Assembly (NCBI RefSeq): GCF_021462225.1
Contig: NC_061797.1
Location: forward strand, 2,101,001 to 2,165,000
Direction of reading: 5' to 3'
Length of the DNA: 64,000 nucleotides
From: Girardinichthys multiradiatus
Lineage: Eukaryota; Chordata; Actinopteri; Cyprinodontiformes; Goodeidae
The notes below the pieces were generated by a model that was given only the letters and a program-made list of their open reading frames with translations, made no database searches and was not told where the DNA came from. Of this stretch, positions 45,951 to 57,200 are shown one piece after another. Numbering within the stretch: the first letter of the stretch is position 1; each line of letters begins with the position of its first letter. Both the position numbers and the translations under genes were made by a program.

Positions 45951-46244
45951 TGTTGGATGGGTGCAAAAACTTGTTATCACTCATGTAAAAACTTTGTGTT
46001 GCAAGGCACCTGCACTATGCCTTCCTCCCTGTGTGTGTGAGATCATTGTTATCTCTGTGTGAACCAGCCTCCTTTCTGTCTCACACACATACACCCTGTC
46101 TGAACTGTCTGTTGAACTGTGCATATAAATAAAGAGATAGGGTGTCAAAAACTTTGTAGTTTCACTGCAAAGTGGGCTACCCTTGCTGCAAGTAACTCTG
46201 ACTGTATCGTTCTTACCTCTGAGTTGACTAAATAATACCCAACA
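45951..46244 (+). repeat. retrovirus left LTR
   Basis: This 294-bp LTR has a TATA-like gcatataaataaag near 46115 that overlaps a polyadenylation signal (aataaag). It starts tgttgg and ends ccaaca. It differs from the right LTR by T to G at 45993 and C to T at 46015 (approximate positions). Confidence 0.95.
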
Positions 46245-46249
46245 TTTAT

Positions 46250-46267
46250 TGGTCCTTCGTAGCCGGA
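46250..46267 (+). other. primer-binding site, tRNA-Tyr-like
   Basis: Five bases after the LTR, tggtccttcgtagccgga is complementary to the 3' end of vertebrate tRNA-Tyr except for one extra base (a T between cg and agccgga, as I recall the tRNA). Most gamma-type retroviruses use proline or arginine tRNAs, so tyrosine is unusual. Confidence 0.55.
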
Positions 46268-46439
46268 TTAATTCAATAACCTTATTTCTCTTTGCTTTAA
46301 CAGTGACTCTGGGATCCGTGGGGGAAGCCTGACGTCGAGCGAAGCACCGCAGCACAGCCTCCATTAGCCGGAGTGGCTGAAAGTCCCGGTGTGTGTGAAT
46401 TCACACCTGGCCAGTGGGTTATTGCCTTCCTCGGCGCGG

Positions 46440-46469
46440 GGTGACTCTCACAGGGTCCAGAGAGTCACC
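46440..46469 (+). other. leader hairpin, perfect 10-bp stem
   Basis: ggtgactctc (46440-46449) pairs perfectly with gagagtcacc (46460-46469) around a 10-base loop. A possible splice donor, gaggtgaga, lies just downstream near 46484-46492. The arrangement resembles a dimerisation or packaging stem-loop; that role is inferred. Confidence 0.75.
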
Positions 46470-46515
46470 AAGAAGTCAACTCCGAGGTGAGACAGTTTTA
46501 AAATACAGTTCATAG

Positions 46516-46885
46516 GAAAAGTACTTAACAGTCGTTGGTAGTGCGTCGCCGGTAAGGACGCTGCATTCGGATGGTTTGATTCCACCGTGAAAGGAATAGT
46601 GACAAATTTGGTACAATCCCGCCGTGAAGGGGATTAAAGAAAACGACTGAGGATTATTCCCCTGCGAGGGAATAGAGTAAGCGCTATATAAATAAAAGAA
46701 GAAAAGTACTTAAAAGTCGTTGATAGTGCGTCGCCGGTAAGGACGCTGCATTGGTATGGTTTTATTCCACCGTGAAAGGAATAGTGACAAATTAAGGTAG
46801 GGCCCCGCCAATAAGGGGGCCAAATAAAACGACTAAGGGTTATTCCCCTGCGAGGGAATAGAATAAGCGCTATAAAAGTAAAAAG
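46516..46885 (+). repeat. 185-bp tandem duplication, eight hairpins
   Basis: Copies at 46516-46700 and 46701-46885 each carry four hairpins. H1 (46543-46561 and 46728-46746) has gcgtc/gacgc arms. H2 (46579-46597, 46764-46782) has attcc/ggaat arms. H3 (46615-46635, 46801-46821) has aatccc/gggatt arms in copy 1 and ggcccc/ggggcc in copy 2. H4 (46655-46674, 46841-46860) has tattccc/gggaata arms. H1-H3 have 9-base loops of the form RCCnnnAAR. H3 differs between copies at three base pairs, all compensatory. Each copy ends with gcgctat. Confidence 0.9.
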
Positions 46886-47101
46886 AACGGAGTAAATTGA
46901 GCTCATAAAATAACACCAAGTTAACTTAGAAAAATTACAAGGTACCTGAAACTAACTGTGTGACTGTGTTGTGTGTGTATATGGAGGACTAAGCATTTTA
47001 ATAGAATCAGCAGGATTCTGCTAGTCCTGTGTTTTTTTTTGTCCAGATTAAAACTACGTACTGGTGACTTTGGAGATTCAGGTCGGATTTCATTCCAGAA
47101 A

Positions 47102-47145
47102 ATTAACACCGCTGCGAATTAGTCGCAGTAGAAGGCCGTGTTAAT
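47102..47145 (+). other. nested leader hairpin before gag
   Basis: Outer arms attaacac (47102-47109) and gtgttaat (47138-47145) pair perfectly. Inside them ctgcga (47112-47117) pairs with tcgcag (47123-47128). It ends 79 bases before the first gag ATG. Confidence 0.8.
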
Positions 47146-47224
47146 GTCCTCTCCTTAAAGTCTCATGCCAGTGACCTTTTATCTGGGACATTCATACTAT
47201 ATAATTAAACTAACATAAAACATA

Positions 47225-47960
47225 ATGGGGAAAAAACAAAGTAAACTAATTGACTTAGAAGGGGAGGTAAAGTTTATGGAGAACTATGTAAAAGGAGCAG
47301 GTATGATCTGTCATAGATGGAATAAAAAATAAAAAACATGGGTTTTTGGGCAAATTAGATACAAAGGATGTCTTAAAATTACAAGGGGATCTAAAATTAG
47401 AAATAATGAAAACTAAAAAGAGAAAAATAACAAAGAACAATGGGGAAAGAACAGAGAAAAATCTCTGATTTAACAGAAATATGTACACGATGGCATAAAA
47501 ATACGGATTTTCAGGTAACTTAATTATCACTGAAATCCTAAAACTACACGGGGATTTTAAACTGGAGATTATGCATTCAAAAGATTCAAGAGACAATAAA
47601 AAAACCTTGCCAGATTATAATTTCAAAGGGGACTTTTCAGTCCCTGAGTGCTCACAGTTGATAAACAGATTAAAACAAAAAGTTTAATTAAAAAAACAAC
47701 AATAAGAGCAGCTTTTAACTGACATAGCCATAATACTGAGGCCTTAAGAAAAGCACAGGAAAAAACTTTCAGCTTAACTGAAAACAAATAAAGGGGGGCG
47801 GACTGCCACCCATCCCAGGTTAGAATACCAAGGTAGCCCCAAATTATAAAGACTAAGAGGTGGTTTTAGAGGACGTGGTAAAAGAAGTTAAAAGAGGAGG
47901 TGACAATGTGGACAACATGGAAACTGTCCAACTGGACAACCCAGTGAACAATGACTAGAG
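47225..47960 (+). pseudogene. retroviral gag remnant with two start regions
   Basis: The first start (47225) reads MGKKQSK, which fits the MGxxxS myristoylation signal of retroviral matrix proteins. It meets a stop after 35 codons. A second start at 47440 reads MGKEQRK and is followed by sequence homologous to that after the first (ICHRW versus ICTRW, then a similar lysine-leucine-rich stretch in another frame). So the start of gag is present twice, 215 bp apart. Further right, a glycine-arginine-rich stretch (about 47855-47890) followed by cysteine and histidine codons may be a nucleocapsid relic. Stops and frame changes prevent any Gag product. Confidence 0.65.
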
Positions 47961-49890
47961 TTGTTAAAGAAGTAATCTGAGAGTAAAAGATTTTGTAGGC
48001 AAGCATTAGTGAGAAACAGGTGCTTTAAAAATCATTCTATGGTGTTATACTACCAATGATATCATGATAAAATGCAAAAGATTCATTTTACAGGGAAATA
48101 ATTCCATATTTGGCTCAGATTGTGTGCATTCTTGATTTTTCCTCTTTGAGAGAAGTTAAATTCCAGCTCTGTGAAACGACCTTGACAAAGAGATACAGCT
48201 GCCTGAAAACAAAGATAAAACTTCTGCAAACAGCAGAAGCCTGTCTCTGCTGAAAGGTCTGAAAAAAAAAAAAAGAAATTGTAACTCTACCCTGCATGTG
48301 TCAAACTCAAGGTCCGCGGGCCAAAACCGGACCTCAGAAGTTTAGTGATTCTCTAGAAGTAGAGCCTTTTAATATGGTGATTGTGTGCTTGAATGTTATT
48401 TTGTCAATCAATAAGCAGTTTTGTCTACATTCTGCCACAATCTGCCTTTTGAAAATGTTTTGAATCTTGCTCTTTATGTATAAAAAAAAAAAAAGAAAAG
48501 AAAAATTGGCTAAAGTCTGCAGACACAAAATGAACCTGGATTGAAGCTCTAACTATGTTTATTTAATCTGAGATCCTCTCCAAATGCAACAGTATATGTT
48601 AGTCTACATGAGATACTAACAACTTCACCTACTGATATAATATAAAGATCTGATTGAATATGTGAAACAAACAATGATGAAAGTTTTTCAACAGGTGATG
48701 CTCATCCAGGAGGAAGACAGTGTTCCTAGGAAATGCAGCTCATTCATTAACAATCAATTTTTCTCCTATAGGTGGAAGTTTTGCTGACTAATCATAGGCT
48801 GGATCTATGAAACATTATGTGCACAGACCAAATGACCAAGGTTCTGACTGACTTATGAACCTCACTGACCTGACAATGATAACATGACACCCAACAGACA
48901 ACACCTTTAAGGTGGACCCACTAAGACCACCTTATTGATTCTTGGTGAATAAAAAAAGAATTGAAGCGTTCAAAACAGACCTTGTGGAAACAAAAGGGGT
49001 TATGAGGAAACAATGTGCATTTTAAGAATAATAGAAGTCAAATTATGTTCAAATGTTTGCAAATAAAATTACTCTGACAGAGAAATAAATAAGTAGTGTG
49101 TGAATGTGTGTGAATGGGAATGACTGATTTCATTGTAATGCATCTTTGAGGGACCTTAAAAGTGCTAATAAAGGTCTGATGTTCTGATGATCTTTGCCAA
49201 ATTTATATCTTAATAAGGTTTCCAGAATCTTTTTCGAAAAATCATATAAAGATGGCAAAGGTTCTACCTCTATTGAAAATACTGATAACCATAAGAAAGT
49301 TCATAGACCCGTCTTGAATTTTTCCTAATTCTTTTACAAACAGGGTATTTAAACTTTCATGTGGCCAAATGTCTGTATTTGACTTTCTGTTTTTGTGAAA
49401 TAAATGTCTTTCATGTTATGTAAAAATTAGAGTCCTCAACAGTACCATAATAATATTAGGTCAGTTCTCTATGGTAAAACAAAACGATTTTAACAGATGT
49501 TTAGACTTTTTCCAGTCAGGTTCAAAATGATTGAATTAGACTCAAACTTAACATAAGATGAAATTAACCTTAACAGAATTACTGAACTGGACTGAAATAG
49601 ATAAAACTTTAGTTAATTGAAACAAACTTTAGTTACTTGAACTAAATACAAAGCTGACTGAAACTGTATGTTGTATCTATAAAACTGGGTAAGATAAACT
49701 AAGATTATCAGATATAATATGCCCTTCATTTTTTGTGTTCATCAGTGAGTGAGTTTTTATTTTTTATTTTTAATAAGAACTAAACCAAGCATTATTTATA
49801 ATAATAGCAACTACCAAAAATAGTGATCTCATTTTTAAATGTAATAAGGACTTACTTTATAAAATATGATAAAAAAGAATAATAAGAATT
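47961..49890. other. non-viral-looking insert inside the retrovirus
   Basis: No protease or reverse transcriptase sequence is visible here. Around 48298-48345 gtgtcaaactcaaggtccgc resembles a dispersed vertebrate repeat, and 49095-49185 resembles the tail of a tRNA-derived SINE (gtgtgtgaatgggaatgact, then taaaagtgctaataaaggtc). Since the provirus is young, this sequence most likely travelled with it rather than arriving later. Confidence 0.55.
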
Positions 49891-49894
49891 TGGA

Positions 49895-51820
49895 AAAACA
49901 GAGGCTTTAAACCTCTGCAGGAACAGCACTGACACTGTCAAAGGTAGATCCTCATACAGGAATCTGGAAGCTCATTCTGGCGTGGACAGTCAAAGTCCAT
50001 CCAAGGATACATTTAGATGAGGCAGAGGGACAAATACAGGGCTTAGCTGAGAGCAAAGAGAGCAACATGCATCCTGCCCTAGCTGCTGTCCCACCTGAAC
50101 TGTGGTCCCAATCATCAACTGATGTAGGGCTTATAAAGTGGTTCCCACCATACAAGGTTAAACTAATATCTGAAAAAAGACTATTAGTCCGCCAATACCC
50201 CTTCAAGCCAGAAGCTGAAGAAGGTATTAAGTCAGTAATACAAGATATGTTGAAGTCAGGAATATTAAGAGAAGCACCTGACGCTACATGCAAGGCATAT
50301 CACACTGACATCGCTATTATTATCACAGCCAAACACAACTCTAAAAAGATGTGCTCTTTAAATCCAAGTACTCTACCTACTGCAGAAGATGGAAAACCAC
50401 ATTCTTATAAAGCAAAAGTTGAAGAAGACACAAAACCCAGACAAGACATTTCTCAAACCCTTATACCAGATGCATGTGTTGTGTTTGTAGATGGCTCAGC
50501 ATCTAAAGATGAATATGGAAAGAATAGAGTTGGTTATGCAGTAACAACCATCGATAGGATAATAGAAGCTAAATCTCTACCCAATACATGCTCAGCCCAA
50601 ACAGCAGAATTATATGCTGTAGTAAGAGCATGTGAATTACATGAGGGACAAATACTTACTATATACACAGACAGCCAATACGTTTTCGGATCAGTACATC
50701 ACCATGCTAAGATTTGGCAAAATAGAGGTTTTAAAACATCATCAGGGACAGAACTAACTCATTTCAACCTATTAAAGAGAAAATGTCAGATTTGCTATTT
50801 ATAGACACAGACGTGCTGAAAGACGCCCAACAGTCAGCACCCAAGACAGAAATAAAGGCCTGGCTAAAGAGAGGAGCACAGAAAAAAGATGACATCTATC
50901 AGATAGAAGATAAACCAATCCTCCCAAAAAATGTATACAACACAGCGGCTACAGTGACACATTGGGAAGACCCACGTGTCAAGGGGGGAATATGTCACAT
51001 CTGGTAAAGCATTAATGCTACACTATAAATTTTTCTGACTATTCAAAGAATTTTTGCAGATCATGCATAATTTGTTGCAAACACGGGGGAAGAAATATTG
51101 CCTAGTTGTAATAGATGAACCTAGTGACACATTTCTTCCCCACATATGGTATCCCACAGATTATAAGGTCAGATAATGGAACTCATTTTGTAAATAAATT
51201 AATAGAACTAAGTTCTAATGCATTAGGGTTTCAGTTAAAGATTAAGGAAAACAATGGAAGAAACAGGGAGGCCATGGCCCGAATGCATATCCCTGGTTAA
51301 ATTATGGATGAGAATAACTCCAAATCAAACCGGTCTTACTCCATTTGCCACCTACTGTACATCATTGTATAACTCCACCCACTGTGTTCTGAGCCTGAGA
51401 TCACGTGGCACCAAGTTGCTGATGTGAATTTGTATTCTCAAAGAAATAGTACATGGCAGACCGTTTTCTCTGCCCTCTGACATGAATGAAATAGAAAACT
51501 TCATTAGCTGAGTGGATGAATAAAATGTTGCAGACAAAAGAAGAACAAATGTCCAGTGGTCTGCCGATAATCTCTGCTCCTATCCCACAGAACAACCTGA
51601 GGCCTGGTCCTGATTAAGACACTCCACCGGAAGGATTGGAGCACTCCTCGGTGGAAAGGGCCGTTTCAAGTACTCCTGACAACGCCCACAGCTCTGAAAA
51701 TAGCAGAGAGGCCTTCCTGGATCCATAAAAGCCACTGTAAGCCAGTTTTGCCGTTACAGGAGCCAAACCAACCGACGGGGTAAGCAGAAGGAAGTCCGGA
51801 TTCAAAGGAGTTGGAGGACC
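49895..51820 (+). pseudogene. retroviral pol remnant
   Basis: Going left to right: a damaged stretch, then an open frame (50067-50804) with the N-terminal reverse transcriptase segment (PFKPEAEEGIKSVIQDMLKS). The polymerase palm with its YxDD motif is absent. RNase H follows directly, with acidic residues in VVFVDGSA, TAELYAV and YTDSQYV. Integrase is patchy: a zinc-domain trace near 50940-51000, a core fragment with IRSDNGTHFVNK at about 51160-51195, and a C-terminal fragment near 51600-51770. Reverse transcription in cis is impossible. Confidence 0.85.
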
Positions 51821-51823
51821 CCT

Positions 51824-52090
51824 ATGGCCCAGCGTCTCAAACCGGTGAAGAAAACAGCTGATCTGCGCCCAATTATAAAATGGTTCTCTGTAACAGGACT
51901 GATAAGCCTGAGCTTAATTCTGGTAGCAGGACTCTTTCTCTATCTAAAGCAGGATCCACAGGAGGTGATACCGAACCAGAAGAGATGGACATCAGACGGG
52001 ACCCATCTCAGAACACTGACGGAAGAACATGACGCACATCCATTCCTACAGAATTTCTGGTATTGTTCATGGTGGCATATGCAACACTGA
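51824..52090 (+). pseudogene. retroviral env start, truncated
   Basis: An 88-codon frame begins MAQRLKPVKK and has one hydrophobic segment at about residues 25-46 (starting WFSVTGLISLSLILVAGLFL), as expected for an env signal/leader peptide. It overlaps the end of integrase, the usual env position. After the stop no surface or transmembrane domain is seen. The identification rests on position and hydrophobic profile only. Confidence 0.6.
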
Positions 52091-52311
52091 ATTAGGTAGA
52101 AATGCACGAAAATGAAGGGGACGATTATGATGACATGTTGTAAATAAATCACATCAAAAGCGTGAGTGTACTCATACATTGTATTTCATAAAATTACCTT
52201 ACAGCAGAAAATCGAAAGAAGTTGTTGCTTAAGTGAAATGAGAAAAAGTACAATGATGACATAAACAGGGCAGATTTTTAAATTCCTTTATTATGTTTCA
52301 CTGTTTTCATT

Positions 52312-52435
52312 AAGTATTATTCTTTTATTTTTATGATTTCAAGTATTATTCTTTTATTTTTATGATTTCAAGTATTATTCTTTTATTTTTATGATTTCAA
52401 GTATCATTCTTTTATTTTTATGATTTCAAGTATTA
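52312..52435 (+). repeat. 29-bp AT-rich tandem repeat, four copies
   Basis: The unit begins aagtattattcttttatttt and is repeated at 52312, 52341, 52370 and 52399 with a partial fifth at 52428. Only one substitution (t to c in the fourth unit) is visible. Confidence 0.95.
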
Positions 52436-52582
52436 ATCAACATTTAACTTTTAATGGTCGCCGAGGGCGGCGGGGCCGTATGAGTATTTCCCACAAAATA
52501 TAATCTGTTTACCGTCCGTGGGTTTTCGCTCATACAAAGTATTTTTCTTACTCGTTTTTATATTAAATGTTTTTACTTGTGA

Positions 52583-52594
52583 TAAAAGGAGGGA
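52583..52594 (+). other. polypurine tract
   Basis: The run aaaaggaggga directly before the right LTR is the expected plus-strand primer site for reverse transcription. Confidence 0.8.
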
Positions 52595-52595
52595 C

Positions 52596-52889
52596 TGTTG
52601 GATGGGTGCAAAAACTTGTTATCACTCATGTAAAAACGTTGTGTTGCAAGGCACCTGCATTATGCCTTCCTCCCTGTGTGTGTGAGATCATTGTTATCTC
52701 TGTGTGAACCAGCCTCCTTTCTGTCTCACACACATACACCCTGTCTGAACTGTCTGTTGAACTGTGCATATAAATAAAGAGATAGGGTGTCAAAAACTTT
52801 GTAGTTTCACTGCAAAGTGGGCTACCCTTGCTGCAAGTAACTCTGACTGTATCGTTCTTACCTCTGAGTTGACTAAATAATACCCAACA
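52596..52889 (+). repeat. retrovirus right LTR
   Basis: It is 294 bp, two substitutions from the left LTR, same ends. It is followed by gttgt, matching the five bases before the left LTR. Confidence 0.95.
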
Positions 52890-54037
52890 GTTGTGGTGTT
52901 TAAAATATAGCATAGAGCCTCATACTGGACCTTATCAGTACTAATATTACAGTTATTAATAACTGTATACATATGGTATGTAAGTCTCACCTTCAGTAAA
53001 ACTGTATCCTTGTTTACTTAGTTCAGTTTTGATAATATTACATGTGTAATTCAGAAAAATAAAATAGTTAACTAATCAATGGTCCACCTGTGATTAATTG
53101 CTGATTTATTTCTCAATTATACTGCATCTTCAAAGCCAGAGCTGTATGTTTATAATCAGCACAGAAGATATGAAAGAGAAGAGGGAGGTTTACTTTTGCA
53201 GTTTCTACTACGTCTTACTGGAACCAGGAGATATTTTCCTGGTTTATTGAGCAACACTTTTTCTGTCTACATGTAGAACTAGCCTATAAGAACGGCTGCA
53301 GCAATGAGATGTAATGTGTTGAAGGACTTTTATTGTGTTCAGTTACATTAGGATTAAATGCTTTTATTTTGACTGAAGTAAAGTACCAGATATGTTCACA
53401 CATGTTCATGATGCAAATCCAGCTAGAATGCTGGGTGAATCAGTGATTAGCTGTAACTTACAATTAGCCTATTCTGAGTCAGCATTCACGTTTTACCGCT
53501 ATCTTCATCTGGGTTATACCGCTCGGCGTCCACCTGTTCCTGAACACACACACGCACCAACCTCCCACTCTCTGGTTGGCTCCGCGGTTGCTCTGAAATG
53601 AGCCCTGTTTGAGGCGCTCAGTGTAACTTTTGAGGTAATGAACGAGGCAGGTCGACCTGGAGTAAGCTGCTGTTCTGGATTTCTCCAGAATGGAGTACGT
53701 CTCTGGTTGTGCGCGTAGTTGATTCGCGGTGCCGCGAGTTTGCAAATAACTATTTTTTGTCTTCTCCTTTTAACTCATTGTCAGGTTATTGTGGAGCGGG
53801 AGGTGATTATATGGAACACAATTTTAAAAATCTGATTGGTTTAAATAACAATGTGAAGTCCAATACCATTTTGTGGCTGAATCTTTTTAATACTTCTAAA
53901 TTTCTTCTATCAAGAAGTTCGGGGCTATTCAGAAAACCTCCGGGACTTCCGCCCAGGTCTAACTACGCGCTTGGTGCCCAGTATACGTGTTCCTATACTG
54001 CGTGCTAGGCATTTGCGCACTTCATACTACTGGAAAG
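52890..54037. other. intron sequence, locally GC-richer, no gene recognised
   Basis: No coding remnant is recognised. The part from 53500 to 53720 is richer in G and C than its neighbours and includes cgcgg and gcgcg motifs; nothing shows it is a promoter. Confidence 0.45.
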
Positions 54038-54240
54038 ATGCCCGCTCACACTGAGCCTAGTTCTGCTGGAGGTTTCTTCCTGGTAAAGGAAGTTTTCCTC
54101 TCCACTGTCTCTACATTCAATGAATTTGACTATACATTGGATTAATTGGAATGTATGTACCCAACTTCAAATCTGTATATTTCAATTGAATTGAGTTTGT
54201 AAAATGCCTTCAGACATCAAGTCTTGTGAATTGGCATTGT
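54038..54240 (+). repeat. dispersed teleost repeat, copy 3, shortened
   Basis: It shares cccgctcacactgagccta and ctggaggtttcttcctg with copies at 2782 and 44064, then skips the middle part and ends with a gaattgaattgag tail-like stretch. Confidence 0.7.
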
Positions 54241-54242
54241 AG

Positions 54243-57200
54243 CCCCTTGCAGCAGGATCGCGGGACCCTGGCATCGCCGCCTACATGCCACTGAGAAGGC
54301 CGCCGTTCAATTCCAATTGTCGCAACTAGGCACTGCGAGCGATATGTCATATGATATACGGCCATGCAGAGGTCTGGTCTGGTGAGAAGCGTTCAAATTT
54401 TGGGGGAAATACGTCCTTCCAGATGGAAGCTACACTCACTTGTTTATTAGTGGGCGGGGCTAAAATGATGTCATCAGTTGTATCTGGCAATATGTTCAGC
54501 ATTGATCAGTGATGATGTATACTACATTTGAAGTGTACCCGATGATGTATGAGGGAGATATAGCCCTTGAAGTGTCCTAGGGGGTGCCATTGATCCAAAT
54601 TTCAATGTAATCCAATAGAGCTGTTTGGAGGCTGACAAAGATCAACTATATTCAGTTTGGAGTAAATCTGACCTTTCTGATGGAAGCTACAGTCATTTGT
54701 TTCTTAGTGGGCGGGGCTAAAGTGATGTCATCAATTGACTGTGTCAACATGTCCATCATGAAATCATGATCATGTATACTACATTTCAAATGGATCCGAT
54801 GATGTATGATGGAGATATAGCCCTTGAAGTTGGGGGTAGTACAAGATCAACCATATTTGGGGACTTTGCAATGCACCAGAACTCACAAGACTTTAGCCAA
54901 AATTGCCCCCCACATGAAATTCTTGTTCCTTAATGTCGTTGTCAGTGGGTGTGGCCAAACCACTTAGCCACGCCCCCAAACATGAAATAGGCCAAACCGT
55001 AAGTCGTAGAGATCTGAAATTTGGCACATAGATAGTGCTCCTCAAACCAAGAAAAAAAAGTATTTTTGGGGTATGCCCTAAAACGCACAGGAAGTCAGCC
55101 ATTTTGGGTCAAAGGCCAATTTTTGCCCGTTTTTCACTTTTACTCAGCTCGAACTTTAACAAACTCCTCCTAGGGATTTTGAGCTATCGGCTTCATATTT
55201 GGTCAATATGCAACTACGGCATGGGGGATTAAAAGTGATCAAAATCTTGAGTTTTTGGCCATGTTTAAGGGGCGTGGCCGAGCCACGAAAATGGCGTTCG
55301 CGCCCAAAGTGAAAAAAATGCAATAACTTTCCCAAAGAAACGCCAAATCACACCAAAGTTGGCATTAAGGAGGACCTTCGGGATCCCGACGATCCTATGG
55401 TGTCATATGCTGACATCATCAAAGCCACGGCCCCAGGGAACAGGAAGTCACTTTTTTTACTTGGAAAGGTCGCTATATGTCTGTCTACATTCAATCTGCT
55501 TCAAACTGTGTCAGGTGACTGATAACTAGTGGGTCTAGCTTCGTTTGAAGCACAGTGACTATTCATAAAAGGGCGTGGCCGTGGTGGCATAGCAAAGTTG
55601 TACGTCACGCCATGGCCATAAGTTTGGCTTTAATTTCCACATACATCACCAGATCTGCACCAAATTCAATGTGATTGATCCTAGTTCAGACCCCTACATA
55701 AATCTGATTATATATTTAGTGGGCGTGGCCTAATTCGTCCACAGCGCCCCTAGAAAATTTTAAAAAATCCGCCCCAAGCAATACTATGACCAAGGATTGT
55801 GAAATTTTGTACACATATGTAACTTCTCAAGACCTACAAAAAAGTCTCTTGGAACGTTGGTCCAAACCCAACAGGAAGTCGGCCATTTTGAATTGAAGTT
55901 GCCATTCTGACCCCGGATTTGCCCTTTCTAGCCCGCATATCTGAGCGAACCCCTCCTACAGCTTTTGACTTAGAGACTGGAAAATCACTCAGTATACTCT
56001 TAAGGCACTGGGGATCAAAAGTTATCAAAAGCTTTTTGATACATGAAAGCGTGTGGCCGTGGCCGCGCCTCAAAATATGACTTCTTGCCATAAAAGACAA
56101 AATTGATATAGTTCCTACAAGGAAAGTCACAGAGATCTGAAACCTTCTGAGATTGATCTGCCTCCAGCCTTGAACAATATTCACTGATCAGATGCTGACA
56201 TCATCAAAGCCCCGCACCCTGAGAAGGGGAAGTGTCATGTTTTCCTTTAGAGAGTCAATGTGAAACTGTCCCAAGTAACACATAACATGATGGTCTAAGA
56301 CAATCACCAGTTTTGACTGGCTCTGCTGGAGGTGTGGCTGTGGCGGCGTGGCGAATTCCGATGTCACGCCACGGCCATTCGTTTGCCGCTAAATTACACA
56401 TGCATGGTCCGATTCACTCCAAACTGAATATGGTTGATCTTTGACTACCCCAAACAGCTCTTAAGGATTACATTGAAATTTCTATCAACAGCGTCTTCTA
56501 GGACACTTCAAGGGCTATGTCTCCATCATACATCATCGGATCCACTTGAAATGTAGTATACATGATCATGAGTTCATGATGGACATGTTGACACAGTCAA
56601 TTGATGACATCACTTTAGCCCCGCCCACTAAGAAACAAATGACTCTAGCTTCCATCAGAAAGGTCAGATTTACTCCAAACTGAATATGGTTGATCTTTGT
56701 CAGCCTCCAAACAGCTCTATTGGATTACATTGAAATTTGGATCAATGGCACCCTCTAGGACACTTCAAGGGCTATATCTCCCTTATACATCATCGGGTCC
56801 ACTTGAAATGTAGTATACATGATCATAGGTCAATGGCGAACATGTTGACACAGTCAACTGATGACATCACTTTAGCCCCGCCCACTAAGAAACAAATGAC
56901 TGTAGCTTCCATCAGGAAGGTCCGATTTACTCCAAACTAAATATTGTTGATCTTTGTCAGCCCCCAAACAGCTCTATTGAATTACATTGAAATTTGGATC
57001 AATAGCGCCCCCTAGGACATTTCAAAGGCTAAATCTCCCTCATACATCATTGAATCCACTTGAAATGTAGTATACATCATCATGGATCAATGCTGAACAT
57101 GTTGCCACAGTCAGTTCATGACATCATTTCAGCTTTGCCCACTGCTAAAAAACGGAGTGCAGCTCCATTTGGAAGGTCCGATTTACTCCAAATTTTGAAT

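Larger units (their letters stand above)
45951..52889 (+). mobile_element. endogenous retrovirus, recently inserted but defective
   Basis: Two 294-bp LTRs (tgttggatgggtg to tacccaaca) flank a 6.35-kb interior. The flanks are gttgt on both sides, a perfect 5-bp target duplication. The order is LTR, primer-binding site, structured leader, gag remnant, about 1.9 kb of non-viral-looking sequence, pol remnant, env start, AT-rich repeat, polypurine tract, LTR. The pol remnant resembles gamma/epsilon-type retroviruses. The LTRs differ at two positions, so insertion is recent, but no gene is intact. Confidence 0.93.

Noticed and set aside
53709..54008. 99-codon plus-strand frame as a gene
   Set aside because: No family motif, no coding conservation visible, and it lies antisense in an intron; treated as chance.
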